The translations under genes and the position numbers were made by a program. From assembly GCF_022179245.1 (NCBI RefSeq), contig NZ_BPQM01000015.1, positions 1-41,010 on the forward strand: DNA of 41,010 nucleotides, written 5' to 3'. The DNA comes from Methylobacterium gregans. Its GTDB lineage: Bacteria; Pseudomonadota; Alphaproteobacteria; Rhizobiales; Beijerinckiaceae. The notes beneath the pieces were generated by a model that did no database searches, was not told the DNA's origin, and saw nothing but the letters and a program-made list of their open reading frames with translations. Every line of letters starts with the position of its first letter. Position 1 is the stretch's first letter. Below are positions 29,969 to 39,919 of this stretch, piece by piece.

Positions 29969-32900
29969 ATGGCCATCGAGACCATTCTGATCCAGGCGGA
30001 AGACGCTAAGGTCCTCGACCGTACCGCTGGACCCGTTGCGGACAACACGCAGGTCCGCGACCCTCTTAACCCGGAGTCCGCCGGGGGCAAGGTCGGGTTA
30101 GACTCGTTCAATCTTCGACCGAATTACTCGGGCGACGGATATGTTGACTTCGGCATCGGCAGCGGCTCAATCGGCGACAGCGTGACGTTCGAAGTTGATG
30201 TACAAGAGGCAGGAACATACACACTACACTTCAGATACGCGAATGGCGGCACGACTGCGCGGCCGCTAGCGCTCAACGTCAATGGCACGAACCTAGCTCA
30301 AGTGTCCTTTTCTGGGAGCAATGGCACGGGCGATGCACTCTGGAACTCTTGGCGAGTACAGACGCGTGACGTTACCTTGAATGCTGGCGACAATACGATA
30401 TCATTGTCGATCCCATCGAACTCGCCCACCGGCCCCAACCTCGATGCCCTGGCGATTACCGCGGTCGGCGCCGAGCCTTCCTTCTTCCTGCCCGTCTTCA
30501 CCAGCGCTACCGCGGCGAGCGTCGTCGAGAACACCGAGGGCAGTGTCCTCGATGTCGATGCAACCGATCAGGACAGCAGCGCGCTAACCTTCTCGCTCAC
30601 CGGCAACGGCGCGGACAACGCGCTGTTCGCCATCGATGCGGGCACGGGAGCGCTTCGCTTCATCAGCAAGCCCGACTTCGAGGCGCCGCGCGGCACCGGC
30701 GGCAACGTCTACAGCGTGCAGGTCGCGGTCTCGGACGGGCAGAACACCGTCACGCAGGCGGTGACCGTCACCGTCACGAACGATGTGTCGGACGACGTCC
30801 CGACGGGCGGATCCAACACCCCGCCCTCCGCCATCGTCCTGACGGGCTCGGTCGCCGAGAACGCGCCCGGCGCGATCGTCGGGACCCTGTCGGCCAGCGA
30901 CGCCGAGGGCGATACCGTCACCTTCTCCACCACCGACGCGCGCTTCGAGGTGGTCAACGGGTCCCAGCTCAAGCTCAAGGACGGCGTGAGCCTCGACCAC
31001 GAGGCGGCGCCCGCCACGGTCGGCATCGTTGCCACGGATGCCCGGAAGGCGTCGACCACCGGGAGCGTGACGCCCACCGTCACCAACGTCAACGAGGCGC
31101 CGACGCTGTCGGGTACGCTTGCCAACGCGACCGTTCCGTCGACCGGCGGCAGCGTCTCGCTGGCAGGGCTGACGAAGGCCGACGTCGACGGCGACCCGAC
31201 GACCTTCGGCGTTCGCGCGGCCAGCGGCACGCTTCCCGCCGGCATCTCGGTCGCGGACGGCGCGCTCGTCGTGGCGGACGGCGTCGCGCCCGGCACCTAC
31301 CCGGTCGAGATCTTCGCGACCGACGGCACCCTGAACTCCGGCCCCGTCGCCCTCACGCTGGCGGTCGGCGCGCCGGTGAAGCCGTTCACCCAGATCCTGA
31401 TCCAGGCCGAGGCCGGCAGGCTGACGATCCTCGACACGGACACCAACACGATCGACACCACCATCCGCAATCCGTGGAACCGTGAGACTCCCTCGCCGGC
31501 GGGGGTCGTCGACGGGCTGCGCCCGGGCTTCAGCGGCAGCGGCTATCTCGACTTCGGCGACACGGCCGGCGACAGTGCGAGCTACAGCTTCACCGTCGCG
31601 GAGGCGGGCAGCTACGACATCCAGATCCGCTACGCCTCGAACAGCGCCCGCCCGCTCGTCCTCACGCTCGACGGTGTGGCGCAGCCCAACCTTGCCTTCG
31701 TGGCCACCGGCACCAGCACGCCCGGAGCGACGGAAGGCTTCAACAACTGGTCAATCCAGAAGACGACGGTGCAGCTCGCGGCCGGAACCCACAGCTTCTC
31801 CCTGGCCATTCCCGCCGGAGCGACCACCGGTCCCAACATCGACGCCATCGCCATCACGGCGGCCGGCGCGACGGCGGACTTCTCGGCCGGCAATTCCACG
31901 CCCGTCGTTTCCGGCACCGGCTTCTCCGTCGCGGAGGGCACGCTGGCGGTCGGAACGGTCTCGGCGAGCGACCTCGACAGTGATCGCGTCGACTTCGCGC
32001 TGACCGCCAACGCCGCCACCGACAACGCGCTCTTCACTCTCGACGCGCGCACCGGCGCCCTGCGCTTCAAGGCCGCGCCGAACTTCGAGGCGCCTGGCGA
32101 TGCCGGTGCCGATAACGCCTATACGGTCGAGGTCGAGGCCTTCGACGGCACCGCCCGCGTCACCAAGACCCTGACCGTCACGGTCACCAACGACCCGTCC
32201 GACGACGTGGTCAACCGCGCCCCGGTGATCGCGTCGAGTGCCTTCACCGCCGACGAGAACCAGACGGCGGTCGGCACCGTCCAGGCGAGCGACGCCGATG
32301 CCGCCGACAGGCTCACCTACGCGCTGACCGCGAATGCCTCGAGCGACAACGCGCTCTTCTCGATCGACGCGGCGACCGGCGTTCTGACCTTCAAGACCGC
32401 CCCGGACTTCGAGACCCTTGCCAACAAGACCCTCGCGGCGGAAGTCGCCGTGACCGACGGCAAGCTCACCACCACGAAGACGATCGCCGTCACCGTCGCC
32501 GACGTGAACGAGGGCGGGCCGGTGGCGATCAAGCTCGGCGCGATCACGCCCTATTCGGCGCAGGACCGCCCGCAGGACGGTGGACAGGGCCCGGCCCTTC
32601 TCGACGGCGGCGCCGGACTGTCTCTCGACGGCAACCTTTGGAAGCGCGCCGCGATCGACAAGGCCTACGAGCTGACCGCGACTACCAAGCTCGTCTTCGA
32701 CGTCGCGATCGGCACGGGTGCCAAGGTTCCGGAGATCGTCGCGGTCGGCTTCGACTTCGATCAGGATCCCTTTGACGCGGACCGGAGCATCTATCAGCTC
32801 GGCGGCACCCAGAACCAACAGGGCTTCATCGACCTGCGCGGCAAGGGCACGCCGAACGCGGACGGCACGCTGCGCTTCGAGATCGATCTCGGCGCCCATG

Positions 32901-35900
32901 CGGGCAAGACGATCGCCTCGCTTGTCTTCGTCAACGACGACGACAGCCGCGCCAGCCTCGGCTCGTCGAGCTATTCGAACCTCCAGTTCGTGGAGAGGAT
33001 GGCCGAGGTCGCCAACCGCGCTCCGACAGTCGTCGGCGGCGGCATCGCCGACCGCACCGTTCCGGAGAACGGCTCGCTTGAGATCGACCTGCCCTTCGCG
33101 GACGCCGACGGCGACGCCCTGACCTACGGCTTCGTCATCAGGAACGGCGCCGGCACCGAGGTTCCGGCGCCGGCCACCCTGGCGATCGTCGACGGCGTGC
33201 TGACGGGCCCCGTCACGGCCCTCGGCGACGGCGTCTTCACCGTCACGGTGACCGCGAGTGACGGCAAGGTGTCGGCGAGCGACAGCTTCACGCTGACGGT
33301 CGAGAACGTGAACGAGGCGCCGGTTGCCGAGGATGTGGCTCTGGAGCCCTATTTCGGCTCCGTGGGAGCCGCCTTCGACGGCTTCGACGTCAACAGCTTC
33401 GCCGAGTATTTCAGCGATCCGGACGGCGACGCGCTCACCCTGTCGGTCGAGGGGCTGCCTGACGGCCTCAGCATGAACGAGGAGGGCTACGTTTCCGGCT
33501 CGCCGACGGCGGCCGGGACCTTCGAGATCAAGGTCCGCGCCACCGACGCCTCGGGCCTGTCCGACACGATCACACTGAACCTCGTCGTCGAGGGGCCGCA
33601 GACCGGCGACGTCGTCTCGGTCGAGGCGGAAGCCTTCACCAACCTCGGCGCGGCCGCCGGCTTCTTCGCCACGGGCTCAACTACGGCCTCGGGCGACCGC
33701 CTCATCCTCCTCAATCAGGGGAGCCAGGGCTCGGTCTCCACCGAGCTTGCCAAGAACGGCCTCGCGCCCGGCTACTACAAGGTGACGCTCTACGCCTTCG
33801 ACGAGACCGACGGCGCGAGCACCGTCTCCGTCACGGTCGGCGACACCAAGCTGACGGTGGGCGGATCGAGCACCGTCACCCTGAACGACGCGGGAGCCGG
33901 GATCTTCGTCGACCCGACCGCGCCGCGCGGAGCGACCTCGCAGGCCGGCAACCTCAAGGCGATTGCCTTCGACACGGTGGTCTATGTCGGTGCCGACACG
34001 ATCGCGACGCTGGCCGGCCAGGCCCAGGGCGGGGAGTCGCTGCGCATCGACCGCTTGGCCTTCACCCGCGTCGAGACTCCGAACACCGCCCCCTCGGCCG
34101 TGACGCTGACGGGCTCCGTGGACGAGAACGCGGCGGGTGCCGTGGTCGGCGTCCTGTCGGCCGTCGACGCCGAGAACGACGCCGTCACCTTCACCACCGC
34201 CGATCCCCGCCTCGTGATCGCCAAGAACGCGACCACGGGCGCCGTCGAGCTGAAGCTGGCCGCGGGCACCTCGCTCGACCACGAGACCGACGACGGTACG
34301 CAGGTCACCGTCACCGCGACCGACGCCAAGGGCAACGCCACGGTGGCGAGCGTCACGCTTCGCGTCAACGACCTCAACGAGGCGCCGGTCCTGTCCGGCA
34401 CCATCGGCGCCCAGACCTTCGAGGCGGGCGAAGGGGGCGAGATCAACCTCGCGGCCCTCAGCGCCACCGATCCCGACGCGGGCGACGCGGCGACCCTCGT
34501 CGTCAAGCTGGCGAGCGGCGCGGATCTGCCGGCCGGCTTCACGGTCGAGAACGGTGTCCTGAAGCTCGCCGGAACGGTTCCCGCCGGCACCTACGAGGTC
34601 GCCGTCTTCGCGACCGACGGCGAGGCGAGCTCGCAGCCCGTCTCCTTCACGGTGAGCGTGGAAGCGCCCGGCACGGAAGAGCCCGAGCCCTTCGAGCCGA
34701 TCGTCATCCAGGCGGAGAGCGGCGCGATCGTCCTCGCGGCCGCCGCCGACGCCTCGTCGACGCAGATGCGCAGCGCGACGAACCCTGAGATGGGCACCCA
34801 GTTCCCGGGAGGCAGCGGCCTGCGCCCCGACTTCTCGGGCACCGGCTACCTCGACTTCGGCAACGACGCGGGCGACCGCGTCACCTACACGGTCACCGTG
34901 GCCGAGGCCGGCACCTACAACCTCAACATCCGCTACGCCTCCAACGACCTCAGGCCCCTGAACCTCGTGGTCAACGGCGGCGCGGCCACATCGGTGGCCT
35001 TCGCCTCGACCGATCCCAACGCGACCGGTGTTGCGCCTGAAGGCTTCGACGTCTGGGGGACGCTGACGCAGGCGGTCCAGCTCCAGGCCGGCGTGAACAC
35101 CTTCTCCCTCGCGATCCCGGCCGGCCGGACCAACGGGCCCAACCTCGACCGCATCGAGATCACCGCGCCAACCGACACCACCGCCGACGCGGACGGCAAC
35201 CTCTTCCTCTCCGGTCCCGACGTGCCCCTGACGGGCGCGGCCAAGGAATCGATCAACTTCACGATCGCCGGCCGCGACGCCGACATCGTCAAGACGGAGA
35301 TCAGCTTCGACGGCGGCGCCACCCGTGTGACCGTGCTCCCCGACGCCGACGGCGACTTCGTCGCGAACGGCTCGGCCCTCGCCGCCGGCGCGTATACCGC
35401 GACGGTGTACGTCACCGACCGGGCCGGCAACACGGCCTCGACCTCGATGCCCTTCACGGTGGGCACGGGACAGGTCACGGTTCCGCCCTTCACGATCCAG
35501 GCGGAGGACACGGCCAAGGTCACGGTGCAGGATACGGGACTGCCCACGGAGGCCGCCTTCACCCGCGTCGTCACCGCGACCGCCCCGGATTCGGGCGGCA
35601 ACTACCGCGCCGGCGCGAACGGCGGCGCCTACATGGACTTCGGCGGCAATGCGGGCGACGCGATCACCGTCAGCGTCGACGCTCCGGAGGCCGGCACCTA
35701 CGCGGTGACATTCCGCTACGCCAACGGCGGCACCGCCGACCGGCCGCTCGACCTGTCCCTGAACGGCGGCTCCGCGACCTCGGTCGCCTTCGTGCCGGGA
35801 CCGGTCGTCGGGACGGGCACCGCCGCCACGGGCTGGGAGTCCTGGATCGAGAAGACGGTCGACCTCACCCTCGCCAAGGGTGCCAACACGCTCAAGCTCG

Positions 35901-38900
35901 CCATCCCGACGGGCGCGACGGCCGGGCCAAACATTGATCAGATCACCTTCACCCACAAGAACGGGACCACGCCGAGCCAGCCGTTCGACCTGACGATCGA
36001 GGCCGAGACCTTCACGCCGATCGATACCACCGGCACGGCCGCCGAGCTCACCCAGGCCCGGACCGCCGCCAATCCCGAGACGCGGGTCCTGCCACGCGAC
36101 GTGGACAACAACAGCCTCTGGGACGGCTTCACCGGCACCGGCTACCTGGACATGGGCACGCAGGCGGGCGACGCCGCCTCGTTCAACGTCTCGGCGCCCC
36201 AGGCTGGGACCTACACCTTCAGCTTCCGCTACTCGAACGGTGGTGGCGCCCCGAACGGTGATCGTCCGATGACGGTCCTCGTCAACGGCGTCACCAAGAC
36301 GGTCTCGTTCCCCGGGACCGGGGTCGACGGCTGGGATGCCTGGCGCACCGCGACGGTCGAACTCGACCTCGCGGCGGGGCAGAACCTCGTGCGCATCGCC
36401 AATGCGGGCGCCAACGGCCCCAACATCGACAGTGTCACGATCAGCCGCGACGGCGGCGAGCCGGTCGACACACGCGACCAGATCCGCTTCCAGGAGGTGA
36501 TCAAGGTCAATTTCGAACCGGCGCCGGGCCAGGCGACGCAGGGGCTGCCGCCCGGCTACGCGACGCCCCAGGGCTACCGGGCCGATACCGGCGCCGCCTT
36601 CGGCGACCGCGGCAACGGCTTCACCTACGGCTGGGTCACGGAGGCGAGCGTCGCCGACGGCACGGCCGACGGCACGATCGCGGCCGCCCAGCCCGCCAAC
36701 GCCCACTGGTACAAGAACACCGTGCCGGGCGCGACGAACCTCCAGAAGACTTACGCGCATTTCGAGTATCCGGGCGCGGGCGCGGCCGGCGCGCGGGCCT
36801 GGGAGATGGCGCTTGAGAACGGCACCTATCAGGTGACCATGTCGATCGGCGACACGGCGGGCGCCTTCGACAGCAACTACCGGATCAACCTCGAGGGCCA
36901 GTCGGCCATGCCGGCCTGGACGCCGGCCAACCCGATCGACGGGTCGCAGAACGGCGGCGGATTCCGCTCGACGCTCGTGACCAAGATGGTGACGGTGACC
37001 GACGGGCGCCTGACGATCGACTCGATCGGCGGCACCAACACCGAGATCCAGCATCTCGAGATCGAGCGCGTCGCCGATCTGACCCCGGGCGACGGCCGCG
37101 CGGCCGACCTCGACTACTCCCTGTTCGTCGCACCCGTCGCCGACAACCTCGATGGCCAGCGCACCATCGCGCTCGGCGCGAACGGCGAGCTGCCGACCGG
37201 CATCGACCCGGGCTCCAGCTTCGTCGTCGGCGTCCAGCTGCAGGCGACGGGCAACCGAGGCCCCAACATCGCCCATGTCGACCACGTCAAGCTCGTGGAG
37301 ACGCTGACCGGCGCCGAGGTCTCCATCGACATCCAGATCTCGGGCGGCGCCGACTCCCTGACCATCCGCCCGCTCCAGCAGCTCAAGGAGAACACGAGCT
37401 ACACGCTCAAGGTCCAGGACGTCCTCGATCTCGGCAGCATCTCCGATCCTGATGGCGCCCTACGGCAATTCCAAGATCTCACCTCGACCTTTGTGACCGG
37501 CAAGGCAGTCGAGAACGTGCCGCGCGAGGTGGCCTTCAGCACCCAGACGCTGCTCGACGGCTTCGTGGACGGGGCCGGCGGCTACACGTCGATCGAGTTC
37601 GGGCCGGACGGCAAGCTCTACGTCGCGACGATCACCGGCGAGATCCACCGCTGGAGCGTCAACGCCAACGGCACGATCAACAAGGCGTCCCAGGAGACGC
37701 TGAGCCTCGACTACCTGAAGGAAGCGGACGGCGACCGGCGCGGCATCGTCGGCTTCGTGTTCGATCCCGAGAACCCGAACACCATCTGGATCTCGGACAA
37801 CGCGCCGATCCCGCGCGAGGCCAAGGCTTTCGACACGCCGGAATTCTCCGGCCGCGTCAGCAAAATCACGCTGGGCACCGGCGGCTCCTTCGCGGGCGTC
37901 ACCGCCGAGACCTACATCCACGGTCTGCCCCGCTCGGGCGGCGACCACCTGACCAACAGTCTGGAGTTCCGGCCCAACCCGGACGCGGCGACGCCCGGCG
38001 AGCCGAAATACCTCCTCTACGTCAGCCAGGGCTCCAACTCGGCTGCCGGTGCCCCGGACGACGCCTGGGGCGCACGCCCCGAGCGCCTGCTCAATGCCGC
38101 AATCCTCGAGGTCGACCCGCGCCGCATCGCGCCCAACGGCGGCTTCGACGTGCGCACCGAGCCGGTGTCGCTCGCCGATGACCCGAAGAAGACCTTCCCG
38201 GCAAGCGCGTTCAACGCGGACGGAACCTACCCGGGCTCTTACAATCCCTTCGCCTCGGACGCCGTCCTCAAGATCTTCGCCACCGGCGTCCGCAACGCCT
38301 ACGACCTCGTCTGGCACTCGAACGGTAAGCTCTACGTGCCGACCAACGGCACGGCCTCGGGCGGTCGGACGCCGAACGACCCGACCCAGCCGGGCCTCGA
38401 CACGGTCATCGCGAACTCGCCCAAGCAGTACGACTACTTCTTCACCGTCGAGGAAGGGAAGTACTACGGCCACCCCAACGTGCTGCGCGACCAGTACGTC
38501 CTAAACGGCGGCAACCCGACGTCCGGTCTCGATCCGAACGAGGTCGTGGGCGGCAATGACGGCAACCGCAACACCGACGGCTACCAGACCGGCGTCAGGC
38601 CGGACGCGAACTACGACCTCGATGGCGTCTACAACCTCGGCTACAACCGCTCGCCCAACGGCGCGACGGAGTACAAGGGCAACGCCTTCGGCCCGAACCT
38701 GAAGGGGTCGATCCTCTTCGCCCAGTTCTCGACCGGCGACAACGTGCGCGTCATCAAGGTCGACGGCCAGGGCAACATCATCGGCGACGACGTGCTGCGC
38801 CGTCCCGACGGCTCGGTGATCAACAACTACATCGACCCGCTCGACATCATCGAGAACCCGGTCACCGGCCAGCTCTACCTGATGACGCTGAACCGCGGCA

Positions 38901-39919
38901 CGGGAGCGAGCCAGCTCATACTCCTGACGCCGGCCCCGGGCGGCGTGACGGCGGATCTCACGGCCGACGAGGGCGGCAACCTCGCCCTCGTGGCGCTCGA
39001 CGTCTCCGACCCGGCGGCCGCGATCTTCCAGATCAACGGCCTCGACAGCGACATCACGGCGATCCGCGTGTCGTTCAACGGAGGCGCGGAGACCACCGTC
39101 ACGCTCGACGGGCAGAACCGCTTCACCGCGGATCTCGGCAGCCTCTCGGGGGCGGTCACCGCCCGCATCAGGGTCACGGACGACGCGCTGAACCAGGCCG
39201 CCGCCTCGACGACCTTCACGCCGGGCGAGGAGCCGACGACCCCGGACTACGTCACGCTCGTGACGATCCAGGCCGAGGACCGCACGCCCGCGGACGGCAC
39301 CGCCGTCACGGTTCCCACCGGCTCGGCCGCGCAGATCCAGATCCGCGATGCCGCCAATCCGGAGCAGGGGGTCACCGGCCCTGGCTACGTCAACGGGCTC
39401 CGGCCGGGGGCCTTCGGCACCGACGGCAACACCAGCAACACTGACGGAGTGCCGGGCGGCTACGCCGATTTCGGCTCGACGAACGCCGACTTCATGACCT
39501 TCGCCTTCTCGGCGGACAAGGCCGGGCCGGCGGTCCTGAAGTTCCGCTACGCCAACGGCGGCACGGCGGACCGGCCGTTGCAGCTCGAGGTCAACGGCTC
39601 GATCGTCAAGCTCCAGTCCTTCGCGCCGACCGCGACCGCGACGGTGACCGACGGCTGGACGAACTGGGCGGAGATCGAAATTCCGGTCAGTCTAGTGGGC
39701 CGGGCAGAACAGCGTCACCTTGCGCTCCGTGAACGCCACGGGTCCGAACATCGACCAACTCGTCGTGCTCGTGCCGGCTGCGACCGGCACCGTGCCGAAC
39801 GACGGCGAGACGGTGGTCAACGGCGTCACCTACCTCCGTTACGAGGCCGAGAAGGCGGCGCTCGGCGGCGCGCCCGCGGTCGTGACGGAGAACCGCAACC
39901 AGTCGGGCGCCTTCGTTGA
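29969..39919 (+). CDS. Giant CBM/cadherin-repeat protein, likely type I secretion substrate
   Basis: The frame gives 3,316 residues, but the last 74 or so (after 39697) are out of frame; the real sequence continues in the next entry. There is no Sec signal (MAIETILIQAEDAKV), as expected for type I secretion with a C-terminal signal beyond the window. Approximate domains: CBM6/35-like at residues 5-165, 473-632, 1214-1369 (divergent), 1574-1733, 1838-1994, 2006-2160 and from 3094; cadherin/CADG-like at 173-467, 646-850, 1015-1209 and 1375-1566; an unassigned beta-type segment at 851-1011; Ig-like at 1735-1833, 2378-2513 and 2991-3088; malectin-like at 2171-2371; a glucose/sorbosone-dehydrogenase-like propeller at 2518-2988. 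Most sugar-binding repeats share (F/I)RYANGG..RPL and end GPN(I/L)D. The inferred role is an extracellular polysaccharide-binding adhesin, perhaps with enzymatic activity. Confidence 0.85.
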   Translation: MAIETILIQAEDAKVLDRTAGPVADNTQVRDPLNPESAGGKVGLDSFNLRPNYSGDGYVDFGIGSGSIGDSVTFEVDVQEAGTYTLHFRYANGGTTARPLALNVNGTNLAQVSFSGSNGTGDALWNSWRVQTRDVTLNAGDNTISLSIPSNSPTGPNLDALAITAVGAEPSFFLPVFTSATAASVVENTEGSVLDVDATDQDSSALTFSLTGNGADNALFAIDAGTGALRFISKPDFEAPRGTGGNVYSVQVAVSDGQNTVTQAVTVTVTNDVSDDVPTGGSNTPPSAIVLTGSVAENAPGAIVGTLSASDAEGDTVTFSTTDARFEVVNGSQLKLKDGVSLDHEAAPATVGIVATDARKASTTGSVTPTVTNVNEAPTLSGTLANATVPSTGGSVSLAGLTKADVDGDPTTFGVRAASGTLPAGISVADGALVVADGVAPGTYPVEIFATDGTLNSGPVALTLAVGAPVKPFTQILIQAEAGRLTILDTDTNTIDTTIRNPWNRETPSPAGVVDGLRPGFSGSGYLDFGDTAGDSASYSFTVAEAGSYDIQIRYASNSARPLVLTLDGVAQPNLAFVATGTSTPGATEGFNNWSIQKTTVQLAAGTHSFSLAIPAGATTGPNIDAIAITAAGATADFSAGNSTPVVSGTGFSVAEGTLAVGTVSASDLDSDRVDFALTANAATDNALFTLDARTGALRFKAAPNFEAPGDAGADNAYTVEVEAFDGTARVTKTLTVTVTNDPSDDVVNRAPVIASSAFTADENQTAVGTVQASDADAADRLTYALTANASSDNALFSIDAATGVLTFKTAPDFETLANKTLAAEVAVTDGKLTTTKTIAVTVADVNEGGPVAIKLGAITPYSAQDRPQDGGQGPALLDGGAGLSLDGNLWKRAAIDKAYELTATTKLVFDVAIGTGAKVPEIVAVGFDFDQDPFDADRSIYQLGGTQNQQGFIDLRGKGTPNADGTLRFEIDLGAHAGKTIASLVFVNDDDSRASLGSSSYSNLQFVERMAEVANRAPTVVGGGIADRTVPENGSLEIDLPFADADGDALTYGFVIRNGAGTEVPAPATLAIVDGVLTGPVTALGDGVFTVTVTASDGKVSASDSFTLTVENVNEAPVAEDVALEPYFGSVGAAFDGFDVNSFAEYFSDPDGDALTLSVEGLPDGLSMNEEGYVSGSPTAAGTFEIKVRATDASGLSDTITLNLVVEGPQTGDVVSVEAEAFTNLGAAAGFFATGSTTASGDRLILLNQGSQGSVSTELAKNGLAPGYYKVTLYAFDETDGASTVSVTVGDTKLTVGGSSTVTLNDAGAGIFVDPTAPRGATSQAGNLKAIAFDTVVYVGADTIATLAGQAQGGESLRIDRLAFTRVETPNTAPSAVTLTGSVDENAAGAVVGVLSAVDAENDAVTFTTADPRLVIAKNATTGAVELKLAAGTSLDHETDDGTQVTVTATDAKGNATVASVTLRVNDLNEAPVLSGTIGAQTFEAGEGGEINLAALSATDPDAGDAATLVVKLASGADLPAGFTVENGVLKLAGTVPAGTYEVAVFATDGEASSQPVSFTVSVEAPGTEEPEPFEPIVIQAESGAIVLAAAADASSTQMRSATNPEMGTQFPGGSGLRPDFSGTGYLDFGNDAGDRVTYTVTVAEAGTYNLNIRYASNDLRPLNLVVNGGAATSVAFASTDPNATGVAPEGFDVWGTLTQAVQLQAGVNTFSLAIPAGRTNGPNLDRIEITAPTDTTADADGNLFLSGPDVPLTGAAKESINFTIAGRDADIVKTEISFDGGATRVTVLPDADGDFVANGSALAAGAYTATVYVTDRAGNTASTSMPFTVGTGQVTVPPFTIQAEDTAKVTVQDTGLPTEAAFTRVVTATAPDSGGNYRAGANGGAYMDFGGNAGDAITVSVDAPEAGTYAVTFRYANGGTADRPLDLSLNGGSATSVAFVPGPVVGTGTAATGWESWIEKTVDLTLAKGANTLKLAIPTGATAGPNIDQITFTHKNGTTPSQPFDLTIEAETFTPIDTTGTAAELTQARTAANPETRVLPRDVDNNSLWDGFTGTGYLDMGTQAGDAASFNVSAPQAGTYTFSFRYSNGGGAPNGDRPMTVLVNGVTKTVSFPGTGVDGWDAWRTATVELDLAAGQNLVRIANAGANGPNIDSVTISRDGGEPVDTRDQIRFQEVIKVNFEPAPGQATQGLPPGYATPQGYRADTGAAFGDRGNGFTYGWVTEASVADGTADGTIAAAQPANAHWYKNTVPGATNLQKTYAHFEYPGAGAAGARAWEMALENGTYQVTMSIGDTAGAFDSNYRINLEGQSAMPAWTPANPIDGSQNGGGFRSTLVTKMVTVTDGRLTIDSIGGTNTEIQHLEIERVADLTPGDGRAADLDYSLFVAPVADNLDGQRTIALGANGELPTGIDPGSSFVVGVQLQATGNRGPNIAHVDHVKLVETLTGAEVSIDIQISGGADSLTIRPLQQLKENTSYTLKVQDVLDLGSISDPDGALRQFQDLTSTFVTGKAVENVPREVAFSTQTLLDGFVDGAGGYTSIEFGPDGKLYVATITGEIHRWSVNANGTINKASQETLSLDYLKEADGDRRGIVGFVFDPENPNTIWISDNAPIPREAKAFDTPEFSGRVSKITLGTGGSFAGVTAETYIHGLPRSGGDHLTNSLEFRPNPDAATPGEPKYLLYVSQGSNSAAGAPDDAWGARPERLLNAAILEVDPRRIAPNGGFDVRTEPVSLADDPKKTFPASAFNADGTYPGSYNPFASDAVLKIFATGVRNAYDLVWHSNGKLYVPTNGTASGGRTPNDPTQPGLDTVIANSPKQYDYFFTVEEGKYYGHPNVLRDQYVLNGGNPTSGLDPNEVVGGNDGNRNTDGYQTGVRPDANYDLDGVYNLGYNRSPNGATEYKGNAFGPNLKGSILFAQFSTGDNVRVIKVDGQGNIIGDDVLRRPDGSVINNYIDPLDIIENPVTGQLYLMTLNRGTGASQLILLTPAPGGVTADLTADEGGNLALVALDVSDPAAAIFQINGLDSDITAIRVSFNGGAETTVTLDGQNRFTADLGSLSGAVTARIRVTDDALNQAAASTTFTPGEEPTTPDYVTLVTIQAEDRTPADGTAVTVPTGSAAQIQIRDAANPEQGVTGPGYVNGLRPGAFGTDGNTSNTDGVPGGYADFGSTNADFMTFAFSADKAGPAVLKFRYANGGTADRPLQLEVNGSIVKLQSFAPTATATVTDGWTNWAEIEIPVSLVGRAEQRHLALRERHGSEHRPTRRARAGCDRHRAERRRDGGQRRHLPPLRGREGGARRRARGRDGEPQPVGRLR

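Noticed and set aside
29969..30100. Sec signal peptide on the giant protein
   Set aside because: The N-terminus MAIETILIQAEDAKVLD enters the first binding domain directly. It has no basic-plus-hydrophobic pattern.
33677..37285. A 1,202-codon open frame antisense to the giant gene, and similar long antisense frames elsewhere (for example 1361-3502, 19013-21439)
   Set aside because: These are artefacts of very high GC content and strong third-position bias. The predicted proteins are repetitive Arg/Gly/Val/Asp-rich sequence without domains, and the sense strands hold clear genes.
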